This document shows positions 55,004 through 62,301 of a stretch of DNA of 64,000 nucleotides, piece by piece (the stretch's first letter is position 1; the number at the start of each line of letters is the position of its first letter). Source of the DNA: Pseudomonadales bacterium (GTDB taxonomy: Bacteria > Pseudomonadota > Gammaproteobacteria > Pseudomonadales > DC-out160); NCBI GenBank assembly GCA_019090455.1, contig JAHRWA010000032.1, positions 186,001 to 250,000 on the forward strand. The letters are read 5' to 3'. The position numbers and the translations under genes are program-made. The notes under the pieces are model-generated. The model ran no database searches, was not told where the DNA came from, and worked only from the letters and a program-made list of their open reading frames with translations.

Positions 55004-55259
55004 AGAATTCAATCCAATCAAGACAATCTTTACTGTTAAATCCAACACTTAAGCAATAAGTGTACTCTATATTTCAAATTCGAAGCGCAGTAAGAATAGA
55101 GTCCCTCGAGAAACAACAGGCCAATCATTCGGCCTGGCTATATTGGCCCTGACCAGTATTTAATGAATATGGGTCGAAAAAAGCACCACTCTTCAGTAAT
55201 ATACAGCCTCAACCGGCATCACCGATATCAAGCCGCAAGGAAACCCAACCATCAAATTT

Positions 55260-57623
55260 ATGAAGTCCCATGTCTTGCGAGCTGCCCCTACGCCAGACTT
55301 AGCACTGTTAACTTCAATCCCGTTATTACACCGACATAGACTACTGGGTTCAATACAGCGCTTAGTACTGTGCGCACTGCTGAGTTCATTTTTTACACAA
55401 ACATTAAAAGCCGCTGAATTGCTCGCCAGTGATTGGCAGATCATGACACCTCAACAACGCCAACAAGCCTGTGAAGAAAATCAACCCTACTGCTTATGTC
55501 ACGGTAGATATCAGGAACCTCCTCGTGTTGATCTCGGACTCAGCAGCCCAGATCCTGCCGCACTATTCGCCGCCGCGAACAACTACTCGATCAATGAACA
55601 AGGCGTTGCCGAACTCAAAGGCAATGCGATTCTGCAGCAGCAAGACATGCAGGTGGAAAGCGAAACCGTCACGTTGGATAGAAAAAACAACCTGCTCACC
55701 ATAGAAGGCCAAGCTCGGTTCCGCCAAACGGATTTCTTACTCTTAGGTGAACGAGCTGAAATCAATTTGGAATCAAAAGATGCGCATTTCTCTGAAGCAA
55801 AATACCTCACCCACTCAAAGGGCCTCAGGGGAGACGCTAACGAAATTCAAATAAAGGGGAATGGCGGTCTCATTATTAAAGATGGAAGTTACACCAGCTG
55901 CGAGCCCAACGATAATACCTGGCACCTACAAGGTAATGAAATCAGCTTAGATAGAGAAAGTGGCTGGGGCACAGCCAAACACATGACGCTTAACGTGAAA
56001 AACATACCTATCTTTTATTCTCCCTATTTTAAATTCCCTATTGATGATAAGCGGCATACCGGATTTCTCTACCCTCGATTCAATGTCAGAAAGCCGGATT
56101 TGGCCACTCCCTACTATATCAATATTGCCCCCAACTACGATGCCACCCTCACACCGAGACGCATTGGTCGCCACGGCGAAATGCTAGAAGGGCAATTTCG
56201 CTACCTCACCCCTATGGCGGGGTTAGGGGAAATCAATTTCGGCTTTCTTATTAACGACAGCGAACTTAACTACGAGGATAGAAAACTCTTTAACTGGACT
56301 CAAACCAGTCGTTGGAATGAGCGCTGGAGTGGCGAGGTTGATGTCAATTATATCTCTGATAACGAATATTTCGATGATTTTGATTCAGAATTCTCCATTC
56401 AAAGCATCTCCCATATAGAGCGAAAAGCCGCATTGTTTTACAACGACGCTAACTGGCAATTTAGCACCCGAGTTCAAAGTTATCAGACTGTTGATGACCT
56501 CGTACTGCCCTCAACACGCCCCTATCGTCGACTACCTGAAATTCGCCTCAAAGGAGACCAGCTACTCATTGGCACTCCCAGCTCAACCAGTCAAATACAC
56601 TGGATCAACCGGTTAGAGTATGTTTATTTCGAACAACAATTTGATATCAATGCCCCTTACGCACATCGCGTCAATCTAAACACTGCCATTGAATGGCGAC
56701 TGCGCTGGACTTGGGGTCACCTGATACAAAGCGCTCGCTTTCAGCATACCCACTACCGGCTCAGTGGCGATCTCAACGCCAACCAAAAAGAAAGAGATCT
56801 CAGCGCACCTATCTCCAGCCTTGATGGTGGTTTGATATTCGAGCGCGCCTTTAGCATTCACAACAAACCTTGGATACAAACACTAGAGCCCAGACTCTTT
56901 TACGTCAAAATCCCTTTAGAAGAGCAAGCTGACATCCCGCTTTTTGATACTTCCGCTCTCACTTTTGGCTACAATCAACTGTTCAGGGAGAATCGATTTT
57001 CCGGCGGAGACCGCCTTGGTGATACCGACCAGCTTTCTGTGGGTCTCACTACCCGCTTTATTGATAGCTCCCAAGGCCGAGAAATACTCACCCTTAGTGC
57101 GGGACAGATTCTCTATTTTAAAGACCGACATGTACAATTAGAAGAAAATACCACCGAGGTGAATAGTTTAGAACGCTCCGCTATCGCAGTGGAGATTAGC
57201 GCACGGCTCAATGCTAGAACGCGCCTCTCCTCTGGTGCCGTTTGGAAAGAAGAAATAAACACCTTAGAAAATGCGAGCTTTACCGCTGAATATAAAGTAT
57301 CCGACAAACAGCACTGGAACTTAGGCTACCGCTATCGAGTCAAAGACACCAGTGACCGAATCGCCCAAGCTGATCTATTATTTAGCCAGAAAATTAATCA
57401 CAATTGGCGCTTCACCGGCCTCTGGCATTTTGATCTAGAAAACAATTCCACGGTGGAGCAAATGACGGGCTTAGTCTACGAAAGCTGCTGTTGGAATAGT
57501 AGTTTCGTCTATCGCCGCAAAATCAATAACGCCAGCAGCGATGAAGATGCACGCGAAAACGACTATGGTTTCTTTATCGAAATAGAATTGAAAGATTTGA
57601 GTGGCATCAAAATCGAGATATAA
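55260..57623 (+). CDS. lptD: LPS-assembly outer-membrane protein LptD
   Basis: 787 residues. Signal region (QRLVLCALLSSFFTQTLKA), N-terminal OstA/LptA-like jellyroll (about 100-230: NAILQQQDMQVESETVTLDR), then a large C-terminal barrel (about 250-787). Cys positions include CEENQPYCLCHG at the mature N-terminus and the paired CC in YESCCWNSSFVYRRK near the end, as expected for the disulfide-linked family. With LptE (not here) it inserts LPS into the outer leaflet. ATG 55260 lacks a good ribosome site, so the exact start is uncertain. First gene of lptD-surA-pdxA-ksgA-apaH. Confidence 0.95.
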   Translation: MKSHVLRAAPTPDLALLTSIPLLHRHRLLGSIQRLVLCALLSSFFTQTLKAAELLASDWQIMTPQQRQQACEENQPYCLCHGRYQEPPRVDLGLSSPDPAALFAAANNYSINEQGVAELKGNAILQQQDMQVESETVTLDRKNNLLTIEGQARFRQTDFLLLGERAEINLESKDAHFSEAKYLTHSKGLRGDANEIQIKGNGGLIIKDGSYTSCEPNDNTWHLQGNEISLDRESGWGTAKHMTLNVKNIPIFYSPYFKFPIDDKRHTGFLYPRFNVRKPDLATPYYINIAPNYDATLTPRRIGRHGEMLEGQFRYLTPMAGLGEINFGFLINDSELNYEDRKLFNWTQTSRWNERWSGEVDVNYISDNEYFDDFDSEFSIQSISHIERKAALFYNDANWQFSTRVQSYQTVDDLVLPSTRPYRRLPEIRLKGDQLLIGTPSSTSQIHWINRLEYVYFEQQFDINAPYAHRVNLNTAIEWRLRWTWGHLIQSARFQHTHYRLSGDLNANQKERDLSAPISSLDGGLIFERAFSIHNKPWIQTLEPRLFYVKIPLEEQADIPLFDTSALTFGYNQLFRENRFSGGDRLGDTDQLSVGLTTRFIDSSQGREILTLSAGQILYFKDRHVQLEENTTEVNSLERSAIAVEISARLNARTRLSSGAVWKEEINTLENASFTAEYKVSDKQHWNLGYRYRVKDTSDRIAQADLLFSQKINHNWRFTGLWHFDLENNSTVEQMTGLVYESCCWNSSFVYRRKINNASSDEDARENDYGFFIEIELKDLSGIKIEI

Positions 57624-57695
57624 GCTATACACTACTAGGCTAAAACCTCATGACCCCAATGGCAATTATTACCCTTTAACCCATTAGAGAATCAA

Positions 57696-59105
57696 ATGAC
57701 CATTATGCTAACAAACTCGTTAACTGCTTTTTTTAGGATGAACAAAGGGGCCATTACCACTGCCAAGGTGGTAACAGTGACATTCACTTTCGTCTTTGCA
57801 ACAACCGTATTCACAACGGCCTTATTCCCAACAGCGGTGTCTGCCAACACTGAGTCCGCGATAGACCAGATAAAACCCGCCACTCAAAGCACTCCCGTGG
57901 ATAGAGTCATCACCATTGTAGAAGATGAGGTCATTCTAGAGAGTGAGCTATTTGGTCGCATTAACGATATTAAAAAACAAATCAAAGGACAACAACGACA
58001 AGTACCTCCCAACGACATTCTCATAAAACAAGTTTTAGAGAGATTGATTATAGAATCTATTCAAATTCAGCTAGCGGGGTTAATGGGCGTCAGAGTGGAC
58101 GACAATGAAGTTAACATTGCCATGAAAAATATCGCTAAGCAGAACGACCTAGACATAGAGCAATTTAAAGCCGCAGTGGAATCCGACGGATTATCTTATC
58201 GTTCTCTTCGAGATCAAATACGCCGAGAAATCACCATCAATCATGTGAGGCAGCGTCGAATTAGTGCTCGCGTGAGAGTCACTGAACAGGATATCGAAAA
58301 CTTTCTCGACTCCAAAGCTGGTAAGACCGAACTCGCCGCTGATTATCGATTAGGTCATATCCTCATCCCGTTACCCGATGCGCCCTCTAGCAGTATGCTG
58401 GCAAAAGCCCAAGGTTTGGCAATGGATATTTATAATCAGCTACAAGAAAACCCCGATCAATTTGAGCAAATAGCCATATCGGTATCCTCTGGACAAAAAG
58501 CACTAGAGGGCGGCGATCTCGGGTGGCGCACCCCCGCACAACTGCCCACCATTTTTTCCGACACTGTCCTGGGAATGCAAACAGGCGAGATAGCCAAACC
58601 CATCAAGAGCGCATCTGGATTTCATATTATCAAGATCAGCGATAAACGCGGCGGTTCCACTTTATTCGTCGACCAAACAGAGGTCAGACACATCCTCGTC
58701 AAACCCAATGAAATCCGTAGCGATGCCGATGCCGAACAATTAATACAAGATATCCATCAACGAATTAAAGAGGGTTTCGATTTCGCCGATTTAGCGAAAA
58801 CCTATTCCGATGATCCCGGTAGCGCACTCACTGGTGGTGACTTAGGCTGGGTATCACCGGGTGCCATGGTTCCCGAATTTGAAGAGATGATGAAAAACAC
58901 GAAAGTCAATGAAACGTCAAATCCATTTCGCAGCCAGTTTGGATGGCATATCCTCCACGTCAACAATCGTCGTAACCAAGACATGAGCGAAGAATATAAA
59001 ATGGGCCATGCCCGCAATTTAGTGCGTAAAATAAAATTTGAAGAAGAGTTGCAAGTTTGGTTACGGGAAATTAGGGAAGAGGCTTTTGTTGAAATCAAAA
59101 TCTGA
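57696..59105 (+). CDS. surA: Periplasmic chaperone/peptidyl-prolyl isomerase SurA
   Basis: 469 residues from ATG 57696; ATG 57738 (MNKGAITTAK) gives a more regular signal peptide and is preceded by TTAGG. The hydrophobic region is unusually Thr/Phe-rich and made of a 15-bp tandem array. Mature protein: SurA N-domain (VDRVITIVEDEVILESEL through HVRQRRISARVRVTEQD), parvulin domain 1 (about 215-310, YRLGHILIPLPD), parvulin domain 2 (about 325-425, EVRHILVKPNEI, GGDLGWVSPGAMVPEFEE) and C-terminal helix. It escorts outer-membrane proteins including LptD. Confidence 0.95.
   Translation: MTIMLTNSLTAFFRMNKGAITTAKVVTVTFTFVFATTVFTTALFPTAVSANTESAIDQIKPATQSTPVDRVITIVEDEVILESELFGRINDIKKQIKGQQRQVPPNDILIKQVLERLIIESIQIQLAGLMGVRVDDNEVNIAMKNIAKQNDLDIEQFKAAVESDGLSYRSLRDQIRREITINHVRQRRISARVRVTEQDIENFLDSKAGKTELAADYRLGHILIPLPDAPSSSMLAKAQGLAMDIYNQLQENPDQFEQIAISVSSGQKALEGGDLGWRTPAQLPTIFSDTVLGMQTGEIAKPIKSASGFHIIKISDKRGGSTLFVDQTEVRHILVKPNEIRSDADAEQLIQDIHQRIKEGFDFADLAKTYSDDPGSALTGGDLGWVSPGAMVPEFEEMMKNTKVNETSNPFRSQFGWHILHVNNRRNQDMSEEYKMGHARNLVRKIKFEEELQVWLREIREEAFVEIKI
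57798..57842. repeat. 15-bp in-frame tandem repeat (3 copies) in the surA signal peptide
   Basis: GCAACAACCGTATTC, ACAACGGCCTTATTC and CCAACAGCGGTGTCT encode ATTVF, TTALF and PTAVS, building the end of the hydrophobic core and the cleavage region (near VSA-NTES). Confidence 0.65.
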
Positions 59106-60159
59106 TAAGGCAACGCAAGCACCTCCACACCCTGTCATTGCCCTAACACCGGGAGAGCCTAGCGGCATCGGGCCAGACCTGGCAGTACAAGTTGCCCAAG
59201 TCCAGCAAAACTACCCTCTTGTTGTCATCGCTGACCCGGATTTATTGATAAGCCGGGCAAAGCGACTGAACTTTCCTCTTAAATTAAAGGAATATCCGGC
59301 ACAAGATCAAAGCCTAATAACAGAAGCGCAGACGCTGTATGTAAGCCCCGTTAAAATGCCTGCACCCAGTGAAGCTGGCACTTTAAATCCCGACAATAGT
59401 CAATACGTACTCGATACCTTGACGCTAGCTTGTCAAGGCTGCCAATCAGGTCTGTTTGACGCGATGGTAACAGGCCCTGTGAACAAGTCCGCGATCAACG
59501 CTGCAGGAGTTGACTTCACTGGCCATACTGAGTTTTTGCAAGAGCTCACGAACACCGAACAGGTGGTGATGATGTTAGCCTGCGATGGACTGAGAGTCGC
59601 GCTGGTCACCACTCATCTGCCCTTAAGCCAAGTCGCCGAATCGATTACTGAGAAAAAATTAACACAGATCATTCGTATCACCGATAACGCCCTTCAAACT
59701 CAATTTGGCATAGAGCATCCACGATTAACCATATGCGGATTGAATCCCCACGCTGGAGAAAGCGGGTATTTAGGGCGAGAAGAAATTGACATCATTGAAC
59801 CCTGCTTGGCTCAGCTAAGGGAACAAGGGCATCTCCTAAAAGGGCCTTTACCGGCGGATACCTTATTCACGCCCCCCATTTTGGAATCCACCGACGCTGT
59901 CATTGCCATGTATCATGATCAAGGTTTACCAGTGCTAAAATACAAGGGATTTGGAAATGCCATCAATATCACCTTAGGCTTACCCATCATCAGAACATCC
60001 GTAGATCATGGGACAGCACTTGAGTTGGCTGGCACAGGCAAAGCAAAAACCGGCAGTCTACTCGCTGCGCTGAATCAAGCTGTAATAATGGCGACAGAAT
60101 CGTTAACAACGACATTAACGACGAACTCAACCACAACATTAACAGCCCTTAACTCATAA
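59089..60159 (+). CDS. pdxA: 4-hydroxythreonine-4-phosphate dehydrogenase
   Basis: 356 residues from TTG 59089, chosen because GGGAAGAGG lies 6 bp upstream; this start is inside the end of surA (17-bp overlap), so translation is coupled. Vitamin B6 synthesis enzyme; metal/substrate motifs: TPGEPSGIGPDLA, GPVNKSAIN, GHTEFLQEL, GLNPHAGESGYLGREE, AMYHDQGLPVLKYKGFG and SVDHGTALELAGTGKA. The C-terminal tail (about 22 residues, ending SLTTTLTTNSTTTLTALNS) is made of a 12-bp tandem repeat and is not part of the usual fold. Confidence 0.94.
   Translation: MKSKSDKATQAPPHPVIALTPGEPSGIGPDLAVQVAQVQQNYPLVVIADPDLLISRAKRLNFPLKLKEYPAQDQSLITEAQTLYVSPVKMPAPSEAGTLNPDNSQYVLDTLTLACQGCQSGLFDAMVTGPVNKSAINAAGVDFTGHTEFLQELTNTEQVVMMLACDGLRVALVTTHLPLSQVAESITEKKLTQIIRITDNALQTQFGIEHPRLTICGLNPHAGESGYLGREEIDIIEPCLAQLREQGHLLKGPLPADTLFTPPILESTDAVIAMYHDQGLPVLKYKGFGNAINITLGLPIIRTSVDHGTALELAGTGKAKTGSLLAALNQAVIMATESLTTTLTTNSTTTLTALNS
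60103..60150. repeat. 12-bp in-frame tandem repeat (4 copies) at the pdxA 3' end
   Basis: TTAACAACGACA, TTAACGACGAAC, TCAACCACAACA and TTAACAGCCCTT. They encode four-residue units LTTT, LTTN, STTT, LTAL and extend the protein just before the stop codon at 60157. Confidence 0.8.
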
Positions 60160-60193
60160 CCACTCTTAAACCCTAAACGATGAACATGTATCA

Positions 60194-61078
60194 ATGAGCA
60201 ATAACAAAAAACCTCGCAAGAACTCTCACAGACAAACCGAAGGTCATCAACCTCGCAAACGATTTGGCCAGAACTTCCTCCACGATACTCGCATTATCCA
60301 ATCCATTTTATCTGCCATCAATGTGCAAGCAGAGGATCACATCGTTGAAATCGGTCCTGGTTTGGGTGCGTTAACAGATGGATTGTTAGCGGACTGCGGA
60401 AAAATGGACGTGATAGAGTTGGACAAAGATCTCATTCCACATCTTGAAAACCGTTTTGGTCAAAGCCCTGCATTCCAAATTCATTCTGCCGATGCACTCA
60501 AATTTGATTTTGCATCGCTCGCACAAAAAGAAGCAGGACAACAGTCGCAGCAAGAAGCGGATCAAAAAGGGCTGAATCAAAACAAAATCCGAATTGTTGG
60601 CAACTTACCTTATAATATTTCAACCCCTTTAATCTTCCACTTATTGTCTCAAAGCCACTGCGTGCAAGACATGCATTTCATGCTTCAAAAAGAGGTGGTT
60701 GACCGACTGTGTGCTGCGGTGAGTGAACCCGCCTATGGTCGGCTCGGTATTATGGTCCAGTACCACTGTCAGACAGAAAGAATTCTTCGTGTGGGTCCTG
60801 GCGCTTTTAATCCACCACCCAAGGTAGATTCCGCCGTGGTCAGGTTAACGCCTCACAAACAAAAACCGGTAAGCGCCCAAAATGAAGCCCTATTATCAAA
60901 AATCATCACCGCTGCGTTTAATCAACGCAGAAAAACCATCAGGAATGGATTAAAGAAACTAGCTGATACTGCTCTTCTAGAGGCAGCGGGCATTGACCCT
61001 GGCGAAAGAGCCGAAAATGTCGCGCTCACCCAATTCGCAATTTTAGCGGATCTGTTACACAATGAAAAAACGCCCTAG
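60194..61078 (+). CDS. rsmA: 16S rRNA dimethyladenosine transferase
   Basis: 294 residues (also called KsgA). Dimethylates two adjacent adenosines in the 3'-terminal helix 45 of 16S rRNA. Seen: RKRFGQNFLHDTRIIQSILS, motif I VEIGPGLGALTDGLL, VIELDKDLI, and the NLPYNISTPLIFHLL signature. The protein is longer than usual owing to a Gln/Glu-rich insertion (around residues 110-130) between the acidic SADALKFDF strand and NLPYN, built of a 24-bp tandem repeat. In E. coli and Pseudomonas apaG follows; here apaH follows directly. Confidence 0.96.
   Translation: MSNNKKPRKNSHRQTEGHQPRKRFGQNFLHDTRIIQSILSAINVQAEDHIVEIGPGLGALTDGLLADCGKMDVIELDKDLIPHLENRFGQSPAFQIHSADALKFDFASLAQKEAGQQSQQEADQKGLNQNKIRIVGNLPYNISTPLIFHLLSQSHCVQDMHFMLQKEVVDRLCAAVSEPAYGRLGIMVQYHCQTERILRVGPGAFNPPPKVDSAVVRLTPHKQKPVSAQNEALLSKIITAAFNQRRKTIRNGLKKLADTALLEAAGIDPGERAENVALTQFAILADLLHNEKTP
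60522..60569. repeat. 24-bp in-frame tandem duplication in rsmA
   Basis: Units at 60522-60545 and 60546-60569 encode QKEAGQQS and QQEADQKG, a polar insertion in a surface loop before the catalytic NLPY motif. The units are diverged. Confidence 0.6.
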
Positions 61079-61153
61079 TATAAATCACCTCATTAACGAT
61101 CAATTTAATAAGTGCCCTTTTATGATGATTCCCTTTCAATTTATTTCCGCTCT

Positions 61154-61963
61154 ATGACGACTTACGCCATCGGTGACGTACAGGGTTGCTTTAAATCATT
61201 AATGAGCTTGATGGACAAAATTGCCTTCAACCCCAATCAAGACTGTCTTTGGTTTGCCGGTGATCTCGTCAATCGAGGTCCCAAATCGCTAGAATGCCTA
61301 CGGTTCATAAAACAACAACCTAACGTTAAAGTAGCACTAGGCAATCACGACCTACATTTAATTGCGCTGCAACTGACAAACACCCCCCCAAAGAAAAAAG
61401 ACACATTTGATGACTTGATGGCCGCACCGGATTATGCCGAGTTGGTGGACTGGCTGAGGCAACAACAACTGCTGGTTTATGATAAACAACTGGATTTTTG
61501 CATGACGCATGCGGGCGTCCCCGCTATTTGGTCGCTGAAACAAGCACGCCAATACGCGAAAGAAATCGAAACAATATTGCGCGGTGATGAAGCCAAGGAA
61601 TTCGCAATGCATATGTATGGCAACAAACCCACAGCATGGCACGACGACCTGGCGGGAATGGACCGGTATCGCGTCATCACCAATTACTTCTCACGTATGC
61701 GTTTTATTGATAAAAAAGGGAACTTAGAATTAACCACTAAATCCCGGGCAATAAAGACGACGTCTGGATATAAAGCCTGGTTTAAATTTAAAAGCCCAGC
61801 GATGGAGAAAACACGAATTTTATTCGGCCACTGGGCCAGTCTTGAAGGCATCACTAACAATAGTCGCGCTTTTGCTTTGGATACCGGTTGCGTCTGGGGC
61901 GGACAACTCACTGCGCTTTGTCTTGAAAACGAAACCCTGATTAGCGTTGATGCGGTAGATTGA
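61154..61963 (+). CDS. apaH: Bis(5'-nucleosyl)-tetraphosphatase, symmetrical (ApaH)
   Basis: 269 residues from ATG 61154; a GTG at 61112 would add 14 residues with no homology. Calcineurin-like metallophosphatase hydrolysing Ap4A to two ADP: IGDVQGCFKSLMSLMDKI, WFAGDLVNRGPKSLECLRF, ALGNHDLHLIAL, and late GHWASLEGITNN with DTGCVWGGQLTALCLE. It comes 75 bp after rsmA, without the apaG gene usual at this place. Confidence 0.95.
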   Translation: MTTYAIGDVQGCFKSLMSLMDKIAFNPNQDCLWFAGDLVNRGPKSLECLRFIKQQPNVKVALGNHDLHLIALQLTNTPPKKKDTFDDLMAAPDYAELVDWLRQQQLLVYDKQLDFCMTHAGVPAIWSLKQARQYAKEIETILRGDEAKEFAMHMYGNKPTAWHDDLAGMDRYRVITNYFSRMRFIDKKGNLELTTKSRAIKTTSGYKAWFKFKSPAMEKTRILFGHWASLEGITNNSRAFALDTGCVWGGQLTALCLENETLISVDAVD

Positions 61964-61979
61964 GTCATACGAAATACTC

Positions 61980-62059
61980 ACCTGCTTTAGTTTTTTTCCA
62001 CCTGCTTCTACTTCCTTGCACCCGCACTAACTTCCTTGAATCTGTGCTAACGATAACCA
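61980..62059. repeat. 20-bp degenerate tandem repeat (4 copies)
   Basis: ACCTGCTTTAGTTTTTTTCC (61980), ACCTGCTTCTACTTCCTTGC (62000), ACCCGCACTAACTTCCTTGA (62020), and a weaker ATCTGTGCTAACGATAACCA (62040-62059), in exact register, starting 16 bp after the apaH stop. Confidence 0.85.
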
Positions 62060-62080
62060 AAGCGAATACGCTTCAACCAA

Positions 62081-62108
62081 ACAATCTATCGAAAACAATC
62101 TACCGAAG
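62081..62108. repeat. 14-bp tandem duplication
   Basis: ACAATCTATCGAAA is directly followed by ACAATCTACCGAAG (12 of 14 identical), just downstream of the 20-bp array. Confidence 0.75.
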
Positions 62109-62301
62109 TCATCGATCAGCACAAAATACGCGCACCGATAACAACCCCCCTTTTACAACTCCCGCCATTTAAATAAAACAAAATCAAGAAATATTTTATT
62201 TTTTTCCATTTTACCGCCTAAAGCCTACTATATTGAATATTAGAGCATGCAAACATTTGATTTCTTCCACGGGAAATAGAACGTTATAAGGGCATCCACC
62301 T

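Larger units (their letters stand above)
61964..62301. other. Intergenic region apaH / prkA with two tandem arrays
   Basis: 338 bp. Contains the 20-bp array at 61980-62059, a 14-bp duplication at 62081-62108, and an AT-rich segment (62160-62260) that probably holds the prkA promoter. No ORF of note. Confidence 0.65.
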
